Shown: positions 16,531-23,337 of the stretch, piece after piece
Position numbering within the stretch: the stretch's first letter is position 1
How the letters are laid out: each line of letters opens with the position of its first letter
Source of the DNA: a virus
Strand: one strand, 5' to 3'
Length of the DNA: 23,337 bases
Virus record (IMG/VR): IMGVR_UViG_3300020371_000060
Span: 1-23,337 of that record
Program-made: the position numbers and the translations under genes
Notes under the pieces: generated by a model
What the model saw: only the letters and a program-made list of their open reading frames with translations
What the model was told of the DNA's origin: nothing
The model's database searches: none

Positions 16531-19035
16531 ATGAGAGTCGTAGATCCACTAGCACAATCATTTTATGTTGAGGAACCAACAGGTATCTTCGTAACCTCTA
16601 TTGATCTGTTCTTTTATTCAAAAGATGAGACTTTACCGGTAACGGTTCAACTCAGACCAATGGAGTTAGGTCTCCCTACTACAAAGTTGTATCCTTTTAG
16701 TGAAGTTGTCATTGACCCCAAAGACATTGAACTTTCAGACGATGCAACTGTTCCTCACAGGGTAACATTTGAATCTCCAGTTTACTTGAGAGGAGATACA
16801 TTCCATTCTGTCGTCATCCTCTCAAACTCTGATAAGTATAATGTTTGGGTTTCTAAGTTGGGTGAAATTGATATTACGAATCAGTCTGGACCAGAGTCTA
16901 AGCAAATCTTTGTAGCAAAACAACCTCTTCTTGGTGGATTATTTAAGTCTCAAAATGCTTCTACTTGGAACGAGTCACCATATGAAGACTTAAAATTCAC
17001 TCTTTACAGAGCAAACTTTACAGAAACATCTGGCAACTTCAACTTATATAACCCAGAACTTGGAGTTGGTAATGGTCAGATTGCAACATTACTCCCCAAC
17101 TCACTGGAGTTTTCATCAAAAAGAATTCGAGTTGGTTTAGGAACTACAGTTCAGGATAGTGGTCTTGAACTTGGAAATACAGTTCTTCAACTAGCATCAA
17201 ATGCAACAGGTAACTATGTTGGTTCTGCTGGAACTTCAACTGGAGACCTGAGAATTATTAATGCAGGTATTGGATTCACACCATCTCTTGGAAATTCTGT
17301 TTACACTGGTGTTGCTCTAACAAGCATCACTGGAACAGGTAGAGATGCAACAGCAGATATTACTATCACCAATGGAGTAGCAGTTGCTGCAACGGTAAGA
17401 GCAGGTGGTACTGGATATGTTGTTGGTGATGTCTTAACTGCAACACAAATTGGTTCACAAGCACTTGGAAGAAACTTACAGTTATCAGTTCAAGGTTTAA
17501 GTGGAACAAATGAACTGATACTTGATAATGTTCAAGGAGACTTTATTACTGGTGCAGCAAGTACTGTTCAATATACAAATAGTTTAGGTGTTACGACTTC
17601 ACTTAATGCATCTATTGGTGCAAATGTAACTATTCCTGCTGATGGTATCCAAACAATAACTGATGGTCTGCACTTTAAAGTCAACCATAAGAACCACGGA
17701 ATGCACGCCGGTGAAAATATCGTAACGATATCTGGTGTATTTGGTGAAGTAAAACCAATCAAACTAACTGCTGGATATAGTAACACTGAAACTGGCGATA
17801 TTCCTGTAAATGATACCGTAAACTACTCAACTTTTGAGAATGTTGGAGTAAGCAGCACTAATCCTGGATATGTTCTGATTGGTGAAGAAATAATTGCATA
17901 TGAAGGAGTTACTGCTAGTACTCTCACAGGTGTTACTAGAGAAATAGATCAAACAAAGGCATTTACATACACTGAAAATACTTTAGTCTACAAGTATGAA
18001 ATTGATGGTGTTTCTCTGAGAAGAGTCAATACAAATCATACTCTTCAAGACTCAACTGTCGCTGATGATATTGAACTTGACTACTATCACGTCAAGATTG
18101 ATATGTCACAAGATGGTAAGACTGATCCATTACCAAATGGACAAGTTGATAGAAGTGTTGGAACAGTGTTTCCTAAACTGTATATCAATGAGTCTAAGTC
18201 TACTGGTGGTAACACAGTCAATGCAACTCAGAACATTCAGTTTGAGATTGCAAGACCAAATATTCAGGTGATGTCTCTTAATGGCACAAACGTTAGTGCA
18301 AAAACCAGAACAATATCTGGAACCAGTGTTGATGGCGAAGAGTTCTCCTTTATTGATAAAGGATTCAATGATATTAGCCTTAACGCTAACAACTATTATG
18401 ATTCACCAAGACTCATTGCTTCCAAAGTAAATGAAGATGAGAGACTTGATACTCTTCCAGGCAATAAGTCTCTGAATGTCAACCTTCAACTCTCTTCAGC
18501 AAACCCAGTTCTATCTCCACTCGTTGACTTAGATAGAGCAGCAATGATTCTGGTAACCAACAGAATCAATAGTCCTATTGAAAACTATGCAACTGATAAT
18601 AGAGTTGCAACACTCAGAGAAGATCCATCGGCATTTGTCTATGCTACTAGCACTATTGAACTTGAAGTTCCTGCAACTTCACTGAGATGTATGGTTGCTG
18701 CTTATGTCAACACTTCTAGTGACTTGAGAGCATTGTATGCTCTTCAGAATGATCCATCCGAAGAAGCAATTTACTATCCATTCCCAGGTTATTCAAACTT
18801 GAATAGTTTGGGTCAAGTAGATAATCCTTCACTGAGTGATGGTACTCCAGATAAGAAGACACCAAAAACTGATGTCTTAGGTTTTGAGAGTCCTGAACTC
18901 ATCTTCCGCGACTATGAGTGGAATGTTGATAATCTGGCACCATTCAGATACTTCAGTATTAAGTTGATTGGTTCTTCTACTAACCAAGCATTCCCACCAA
19001 GATTCAGAGACTTTAGAGTTATTGCACTTGCTTGA
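16531..19035 (+). CDS. Virion structural protein, resembling the C-terminal half of DUF4815 proteins
   Basis: The 834-residue product starts MRVVDPLAQSFYVEEPTGIF and continues through VTSIDLFFYSKDETLPVTVQ and HSVVILSNSDKYNVWVSKLG. From memory of this family, a DPLAQ(S/T)F...(G)xFVTSxDLFF segment normally follows the DUF4815 body in the same polypeptide; here it opens a separate gene almost exactly at that border. Later parts include a Gly-Tyr repeat (GGTGYVVGDVLT, 292-303), a turn module (LIGEEIIAYEGV near 449-460), and a C-terminal block with CMVAAYVNTSSDLRALY ending in RFRDFRVIALA. No signal peptide or membrane segment is seen. It is probably a baseplate-periphery or fibre-network component that associates with the product of the 10952 gene; this is inference from family architecture. 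Confidence 0.75.
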   Translation: MRVVDPLAQSFYVEEPTGIFVTSIDLFFYSKDETLPVTVQLRPMELGLPTTKLYPFSEVVIDPKDIELSDDATVPHRVTFESPVYLRGDTFHSVVILSNSDKYNVWVSKLGEIDITNQSGPESKQIFVAKQPLLGGLFKSQNASTWNESPYEDLKFTLYRANFTETSGNFNLYNPELGVGNGQIATLLPNSLEFSSKRIRVGLGTTVQDSGLELGNTVLQLASNATGNYVGSAGTSTGDLRIINAGIGFTPSLGNSVYTGVALTSITGTGRDATADITITNGVAVAATVRAGGTGYVVGDVLTATQIGSQALGRNLQLSVQGLSGTNELILDNVQGDFITGAASTVQYTNSLGVTTSLNASIGANVTIPADGIQTITDGLHFKVNHKNHGMHAGENIVTISGVFGEVKPIKLTAGYSNTETGDIPVNDTVNYSTFENVGVSSTNPGYVLIGEEIIAYEGVTASTLTGVTREIDQTKAFTYTENTLVYKYEIDGVSLRRVNTNHTLQDSTVADDIELDYYHVKIDMSQDGKTDPLPNGQVDRSVGTVFPKLYINESKSTGGNTVNATQNIQFEIARPNIQVMSLNGTNVSAKTRTISGTSVDGEEFSFIDKGFNDISLNANNYYDSPRLIASKVNEDERLDTLPGNKSLNVNLQLSSANPVLSPLVDLDRAAMILVTNRINSPIENYATDNRVATLREDPSAFVYATSTIELEVPATSLRCMVAAYVNTSSDLRALYALQNDPSEEAIYYPFPGYSNLNSLGQVDNPSLSDGTPDKKTPKTDVLGFESPELIFRDYEWNVDNLAPFRYFSIKLIGSSTNQAFPPRFRDFRVIALA

Positions 19036-19036
19036 T

Positions 19037-19261
19037 ATGAGATATTCAAAAGTTGAAGGGAATAAAAACTTAGTTCGTGATGAACAGACTAGAGCAATAT
19101 TAAATACAAATAAAACAGAGTATGACAACTATATTACTCTCAGAAACATCAAAAACTCTGAAGTTGAAAGAATGCAACAACTTGAGAGTGATGTTTCTAA
19201 TATGAAGAATGATCTCAATGAGATTAAAGATCTGCTGAGATCTCTAGCAAACAAACCCTAA
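19037..19261 (+). CDS. Small coiled-coil protein of unknown function
   Basis: The product has 74 residues (MRYSKVEGNKNLVRDEQTRA at the N-terminus, then NTNKTEYDNYITLRNIK). The C-terminal half (EVERMQQLESDVSNMKND and onward) has leucine/isoleucine spacing of a coiled coil and ends LLRSLANKP. The ATG at 19037 was chosen because it follows the upstream TGA by one base (TGATATG) and avoids a long overlap; an upstream TTG at 18968 would overlap the previous gene. Similar small proteins next to gp13 are, as I recall, common in cyanomyoviruses but have no assigned function. Position between the large structural genes and the neck genes suggests a minor virion or assembly component. Confidence 0.75.
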   Translation: MRYSKVEGNKNLVRDEQTRAILNTNKTEYDNYITLRNIKNSEVERMQQLESDVSNMKNDLNEIKDLLRSLANKP

Positions 19262-19264
19262 ATA
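19258..19264 (+). promoter_or_regulatory. Late-promoter-like motif before gp13
   Basis: CTAAATA overlaps the stop codon TAA at 19259-19261 and ends 20 bases before the gp13 ATG. An AGGA at 19269-19272, 12 bases before the ATG, can serve as the ribosome site. Confidence 0.45.
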
Positions 19265-19284
19265 TTACAGGATAAGTTGTAGAA

Positions 19285-20115
19285 ATGGCGCAACCATCAT
19301 CTAGACAAGAATTAGTAGATTATTGCAAAAGGCAACTTGGTGCCCCTGTATTAGAAATCAATGTTGCTGATGAGCAAATTGATGACTTAGTAGATGATGC
19401 GTTGCAGTATTTTCACGAAAGACACTTTGACGGAGTATCTCAAATTTACTTAAAGTATGAGATTACTCAAGATGATGTTGACAGGGGTAGAGGTAATGTT
19501 GGTACGGCAACCACAACTGCAACTACAACAATAGGTGGTTCTTCAGTCTCATTTAACTTTGAAGAAAATAGCAACTATCTTCAAGTTCCTCCTTCTGTCA
19601 TTGGAGTAAATAAGATATTTAAGTTTGATGGTACTAATAGCATCTCGAACAATATGTTCAGTGTTAAGTATCAGTTATTCTTAAATGACATTTACTTCTG
19701 GGGTTCAACAGAAATGTTGACCTATGCAATGACCAAAACATATCTTGAAGATATTGACTTTTTACTTACTACTGAAAAGCAGATAAGGTTTAACCAGAGA
19801 ATGGATAGACTTTATTTGGATATCGACTGGGGAAGTGCAACGGCTGGACAATATATTGTCATTGACTGCACAAGACTTTTAGATCCAAACGATTTTAGTA
19901 GAGTTTATAACGACTCTTTCCTTAAAAAATATCTTACTATTCTCATCAAGAAACAGTGGGGACAAAACCTTATTAAGTTCCAAGGAGTAAAACTCCCTGG
20001 TGGTATTGAACTGAATGGAAGACAAATATATGATGATGCTCAAAGAGAACTTGACCAGTTAATGGAAAGAATGTCCAATACATATGAACTTCCACCATTA
20101 GATATGATCGGATGA
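19285..20115 (+). CDS. gp13: Neck protein gp13
   Basis: The 276-residue product resembles T4 gp13 (309 aa) at the N-terminus: RQELVDYCKRQLGAPVLEIN, then DEQIDDLVDDALQYFHERHF followed by DG, compare [20 protein letters not shown] and YHFDG in T4. The middle region (KYQLFLNDIYFWGST) and the C-terminal part (RVYNDSFLKKYLTILIKKQW, then GQNLIKFQGVKLPGG) are also typical of phage neck proteins. gp13 works with gp14 to complete the head-tail connector and stop DNA leakage before tail joining. The gene follows a CTAAATA motif and an AGGA site. Its TGA is followed after one base by the gp14 ATG (TGATATG), so the two neck proteins are probably made by coupled translation. Confidence 0.9.
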   Translation: MAQPSSRQELVDYCKRQLGAPVLEINVADEQIDDLVDDALQYFHERHFDGVSQIYLKYEITQDDVDRGRGNVGTATTTATTTIGGSSVSFNFEENSNYLQVPPSVIGVNKIFKFDGTNSISNNMFSVKYQLFLNDIYFWGSTEMLTYAMTKTYLEDIDFLLTTEKQIRFNQRMDRLYLDIDWGSATAGQYIVIDCTRLLDPNDFSRVYNDSFLKKYLTILIKKQWGQNLIKFQGVKLPGGIELNGRQIYDDAQRELDQLMERMSNTYELPPLDMIG

Positions 20116-20116
20116 T

Positions 20117-22633
20117 ATGCTTAACCCATTTTTTCAACAAGGTTCAAAAACAGAACAGTCTTTAATACAAGACTTAATTAATGAACAACTCCGTATGTAT
20201 GGAGTTGAGGTATATTATATTCCAAGAAAATATGCCACGACAAATACAATAATAAGAGAAGTTATTGAGTCTAAGTTTGACAATGCATATCCTATTGAGG
20301 CATATGTTAATACTTATGAAGGATATGAAGGACAAGGAACTATCCTATCAAAGTTTGGTGTTCAACCTTTAGATGATCTGACACTTACGATATCTAAAGA
20401 AAGATTTGAAAACTATATTACTCCTCTGACAGAAAGTTTACCAAATATTGAACTTTCAACTAGACCGAAAGAAGGAGACTTAGTATATTTTCCATTGGGA
20501 GATAGACTGTTTGAAATTAAGTTTGTAGAACACGAAAAACCATTCTATCAACTTCAGAAGAACTATGTTTATGAACTGACTTGCGAACTCTTCAGATATG
20601 AAGATGAAGTTCTGGATACTGGCGTTGATGAGATTGATGATAATATCAAGGACGAGGGTTACATTCAAACTCTTACCCTTGTTGGAACTGCAGTAACGTC
20701 AACAGCAAATACATATATCGTTTACAGTGGAGTAAGATCTATTACTCTATCCAATAGAGGAGATGGATATTCTTCAGCACCTAGAGTTGCTATTTCTTCT
20801 GCACCAAGTGGAGGAATAACTGCTGTAGGTGTTGCAACTATGATTGGAGACTTGGTTGATTGTACTGGCGATAAGGGAGCATCCAAGGTTCAGGGTGTAG
20901 AATTAGTAAATGCAGGTTCTGGGTATACTGTTGCACCGTCAGTAGCATTCTTCGGCGGTGGAGGAGCAGGAGCAGCAGCCACAGCGTCTATTGGAACAGG
21001 TGTTGTAGGTATTGTTACTGTAATAGGTGGTGGTTCTGGATATACAACTTCTCCAGCAGTAACATTTAGTATGCCAAAACACGTAGGAGCTGCTGCAACT
21101 GCGGTTTTAAATTATCCAATAGTTGGTGGAGGTGTAAGTGTTGTTTCAGCACCAATTAGTATTGGAGGAACTGCATTCCTTTTCCCAGGAGGAACAACTG
21201 GAGGTGTATTTTATAGAACTGCACCAACAGTTACTTTTTCCTTACCAACAGGCACTGGAAATGCTGCAGAAGCAGTTGCAACTTTAGATAACATATCACA
21301 AACTGGAGGAACAGTAAAAACTCTTGGAATTACAACAGGAGGTAAATTCTATACTAGTACTCCAACTGTAATAATTGAACATCCAGGTACAAGTTACGCT
21401 ACAGCGACAGTTGGACTTGCTGGAAGTAGCATAGATCCAGGTTCAGTTGCTTTCTCAACGACTGGTAGAGCATATAGAACTAGACCTAATGTTGCTATTA
21501 CAACATCTGGCAACATGCTTCCTCCGTATCAACAGGCTGTTGGTATTGCAACAATTCATCCAATTACAGGTATCGTTACTGCAGTTTCCTTTGATGTTTC
21601 TGATCCATGGGCAGTAGGTACAGGAGCAACAGTTGGTTCAGGTTATACAGTTGCACCTAACATAGTTTTCTCTGGTGACACTGCAGCAACAAGGGCAACT
21701 GCAACAGTTACAGTTTCTATTGCTGGTACGGTGAATTCCATCAGTATTGGAAATAGTGGATATGGTTATATCACAACACCTACTGTTACTATTGGTCCAT
21801 CTCAAGGTGGTGATGAACAGTTTAGAGCACTTGGTATTGCAACCATTAGGGCAACTTCGATAAAAACTCAAGGAACAATTGGTATTGGATCAGATACTAT
21901 TACTGGAGTTACTACAACCAATATCGTTGTTGGCGATAGAGTTAGATTGGGTGTTGGTTACAGTGATTATTACAATTTCATTCCTTCAGATACATTTGTT
22001 ACTTCTATTGGTTCTAGTACTATATCCATTAATAATGCGGCAACTAATGTTGGTATAGCAACTTCAGTCTTTGAATTTGGTAGAGAAAACTGTGGTATTG
22101 TCACTGGAATCGCAGTTACATATGGAGGTGGAGGATATTTAGCACCACCAACAGTTACCATCAGTAATGAAGTATCTGAGAAAAATTATATAGATTTCCC
22201 AGGAATATCAACCGCAACTGGAACAGCAGTTGTCAATGATGGAGGAACTGTAACTCAAATTAATATTCTTGATGGTGGTTACGGATATACAGTCATACCA
22301 GAGGTAACTGTCGCTGCACCTGTTGGTTCTGGTTCTACTATTGGTATTGGTACGTTTATCTATAATGAGACCGTTACAGGAAGTGTAAGTGGTAATACTG
22401 CTCGCGTAAGAGAGTGGAATGCTGATACTACGAAACTTGAACTTGGAAACGTGACTGGTGATTTCGTACCAGGAGATGTTATAACAGGTGAAACTTCTGG
22501 TGCAATTTATAAGGTTAGAGTTGTTAACACAGATAACCTTGTTGATCCATATGCTCAGAATGATATCTTTGAATCTGAAGGTGATGCTATCCTCGACTTC
22601 ACTGAGGGCAACCCATTTGGAACTCCTTCCTAA
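20117..22633 (+). CDS. gp14: Neck protein gp14 with a long beta-repeat insertion
   Basis: Residues 1-~188 match T4 gp14 closely: MYGVEVYYIPRKY (T4 MRGVECYYVPREY), EAYVNTYEGYEGQGTILSKF (T4 AYLNSFEGYEGQKSFFSNF), RPKEGDLVYFPLGDRLFEI (T4 PKEGDLIYFPMDNSLFEI) and KPFYQLQKN. T4 gp14 has 256 residues; this one has 838. The added part, about 200-735, consists of ten Gly-Tyr beta-repeats. It is followed by an SGA-type module (about 750-804) and a tail (810-838, PYAQNDIFESEGDAILDF then NPFGTPS) that looks like the normal gp14 C-terminus. The extra domain is therefore an insertion before the tail and not a simple C-terminal extension. With gp13 the protein should form the neck; the repeats may project as a collar-like decoration, which is inference. 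Confidence 0.9.
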   Translation: MLNPFFQQGSKTEQSLIQDLINEQLRMYGVEVYYIPRKYATTNTIIREVIESKFDNAYPIEAYVNTYEGYEGQGTILSKFGVQPLDDLTLTISKERFENYITPLTESLPNIELSTRPKEGDLVYFPLGDRLFEIKFVEHEKPFYQLQKNYVYELTCELFRYEDEVLDTGVDEIDDNIKDEGYIQTLTLVGTAVTSTANTYIVYSGVRSITLSNRGDGYSSAPRVAISSAPSGGITAVGVATMIGDLVDCTGDKGASKVQGVELVNAGSGYTVAPSVAFFGGGGAGAAATASIGTGVVGIVTVIGGGSGYTTSPAVTFSMPKHVGAAATAVLNYPIVGGGVSVVSAPISIGGTAFLFPGGTTGGVFYRTAPTVTFSLPTGTGNAAEAVATLDNISQTGGTVKTLGITTGGKFYTSTPTVIIEHPGTSYATATVGLAGSSIDPGSVAFSTTGRAYRTRPNVAITTSGNMLPPYQQAVGIATIHPITGIVTAVSFDVSDPWAVGTGATVGSGYTVAPNIVFSGDTAATRATATVTVSIAGTVNSISIGNSGYGYITTPTVTIGPSQGGDEQFRALGIATIRATSIKTQGTIGIGSDTITGVTTTNIVVGDRVRLGVGYSDYYNFIPSDTFVTSIGSSTISINNAATNVGIATSVFEFGRENCGIVTGIAVTYGGGGYLAPPTVTISNEVSEKNYIDFPGISTATGTAVVNDGGTVTQINILDGGYGYTVIPEVTVAAPVGSGSTIGIGTFIYNETVTGSVSGNTARVREWNADTTKLELGNVTGDFVPGDVITGETSGAIYKVRVVNTDNLVDPYAQNDIFESEGDAILDFTEGNPFGTPS
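20759..22310 (+). repeat. Ten Gly-Tyr beta-repeats inside gp14
   Basis: Consensus G-x-x-Y-x3-P-x-(V/I)-x-(I/F/V). The copies in order are GDGYSSAPRVAI, GSGYTVAPSVAF, GSGYTTSPAVTF, GVFYRTAPTVTF, GKFYTSTPTVII, GRAYRTRPNVAI, GSGYTVAPNIVF, GYGYITTPTVTI, GGGYLAPPTVTI and GYGYTVIPEVTV. Each is typically preceded by a V-x-x-(I/V)-x-(I/V) strand and followed by an A/T-rich ATA(T/S)(V/I) strand. Spacing varies, so these are diverged domain repeats and not recent DNA-level tandem copies. Confidence 0.85.
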
Positions 22634-22636
22634 ATA
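22630..22636 (+). promoter_or_regulatory. Late-promoter-like motif before gp15
   Basis: CTAAATA followed by G overlaps the gp14 stop TAA (22631-22633) and ends 21 bases before the gp15 ATG. No clear Shine-Dalgarno is seen in the 24-base gap. Confidence 0.45.
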
Positions 22637-22657
22637 GTATATCGTATTGGTTGAAAA

Positions 22658-23337
22658 ATGTTTGAGTATTTTTACCACGAAATATTAAGAAGAACCGTAA
22701 TTGGATTCGGAACACTCTTCAATGATATCAATATCCGCCATACGGATTCTTCTGATAACACTGTAAGCGAACTGAAAGTTCCGCTTGCATATGGTCCTAC
22801 TCAAAAGTTTCTTGCCAGACTAGAGCAGGTAGCAGACCTGAACAAACCAACTCAGTTGTCTCTGCCAAGAATGTCTTTTGAGATGATTGGTCTGAGTTAT
22901 GACCCATCAAGGAAGGTAACTTCTACTCAAACATTTATTGCTGGACTTAACAGCGATAAAAAGAAACCAAGAAAGACATATATGCCCGTGCCATATAATA
23001 TGTCTTTTGAGTTAAGCATATACACAAAGTTAAATGATGATATGCTTCAAATTGTGGAGCAGATCTTACCATATTTCCAGCCAGCATATACTTTGACTGT
23101 TGACCTTGTAGATCAAATAGGAGAGAAGAGAGATATCCCTGTGGTATTTGAAGGCATCACAATGTCTGATGACTATGAAGGCAACTATCAGACAAGAAGG
23201 TCTCTCATTTATACTTTGAGATTTACTGCAAAGTCTTATCTGTTTGGTCCTATCTCCGATCCTTCCAAAGATATCATCAAGAAGGTTACTATTGGTTATG
23301 TTACTGGCGACAGAACAGATACACCAACCAGAGATAT
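22658..23337 (+). CDS. gp15: Tail sheath stabiliser gp15 (3' truncated)
   Basis: The frame is open from the ATG at 22658 to the right edge, giving 226 residues of a family that has 272 in T4. MFEYFYHEILRRTVIGFGTL matches T4 MFGYFYNSSFRRYATLMGDL. Residues near 139-153 (DDMLQIVEQILPYFQP) match DDMFQIVEQILPYFQP in T4 almost exactly, and EKRDIPVVF compares with FKRDIKIVL. gp15 caps the contracted or extended tail at its head-proximal end, binding gp3 and the last sheath ring, and gives the surface for joining to the neck. Its place directly after gp13 and gp14 is the T4 order. The sheath terminator role is known for T4; here it follows from similarity. Confidence 0.93.
   Translation, partial: MFEYFYHEILRRTVIGFGTLFNDINIRHTDSSDNTVSELKVPLAYGPTQKFLARLEQVADLNKPTQLSLPRMSFEMIGLSYDPSRKVTSTQTFIAGLNSDKKKPRKTYMPVPYNMSFELSIYTKLNDDMLQIVEQILPYFQPAYTLTVDLVDQIGEKRDIPVVFEGITMSDDYEGNYQTRRSLIYTLRFTAKSYLFGPISDPSKDIIKKVTIGYVTGDRTDTPTRD

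Noticed and set aside
16100-16560. Intein, intron or homing endonuclease as the cause of the split gene
   Set aside because: The gap between the S74 halves is only two bases, and no LAGLIDADG, GIY-YIG or HNH motif or splice-junction residues are seen in the proteins around it.
18968-19036. Upstream TTG start for the small coiled-coil gene
   Set aside because: It would overlap the previous gene by 68 bases; the ATG at 19037 abuts the upstream stop as TGATATG, the same junction as gp13/gp14.
22208-22678. Minus-strand ORF of 156 residues opposite the gp14 end
   Set aside because: It is a shadow of a strongly supported + strand gene, with Ser/Thr/Asn/Cys-rich low-complexity translation and no recognisable domain. 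The same applies to all other minus-strand ORFs in the window.

Overview
The window is a stretch of the late structural (baseplate, fibre and neck) region of a T4-like marine myovirus, most likely a cyanophage of Synechococcus or Prochlorococcus; a pelagimyophage is the main alternative. The reasons are recognisable homologues of T4 gp8, gp13, gp14 and gp15 in T4 order, the AT-rich composition, tight packing of genes all on the + strand, and several very large Gly/Ser/Thr/Val-rich virion proteins of the kind common in marine T4-like phages. No host gene, tRNA, integrase, CRISPR array or insertion sequence is visible, and no gap between genes exceeds about 50 bases.

Layout: (1) 1-5934, the 3' part of a huge structural protein in the position of T4 gene 7 (open at the left edge). 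(2) 5963-9343, a tail-fibre-like protein with beta-repeat stalk, a cupredoxin-like domain and a LamG/concanavalin-like lectin domain. (3) 9392-10945, baseplate wedge gp8. (4) 10952-16255, a large DUF4815-type virion protein that ends in the first 24 residues of a peptidase-S74 intramolecular chaperone domain. (5) 16258-16506, an 82-residue ORF carrying the rest of that S74 domain. (6) 16531-19035, a structural protein that looks like the C-terminal half usually fused to DUF4815. (7) 19037-19261, a small coiled-coil protein. (8) 19285-20115, neck gp13. (9) 20117-22633, neck gp14 with a large beta-repeat insertion. (10) 22658 to the right edge, the 5' part of tail-sheath stabiliser gp15.

How the genes work together: gp8 and the gene-7-position protein should belong to the baseplate wedge, the fibre and the DUF4815-derived proteins to the host-contacting periphery, and gp13/gp14/gp15 to the tail top and neck that join head and tail. 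Gene junctions fall into two classes. Some have an (A/G)ATAAATA or CTAAATA motif 14-25 bases before the start, resembling the T4-like late promoter core. Others are nearly abutting (TGATATG or TGATAATG), which suggests coupled translation.

The most unusual points are the S74 chaperone split across two ORFs with a repeated MNIS motif at the break, the apparent division of a DUF4815 structural protein into separate genes at that place, a complete type-1-copper-like ligand set (His, Cys, His, Met) in the fibre, and a gp14 enlarged to 838 residues by ten Gly-Tyr beta-repeats that also occur in other virion proteins of the window.
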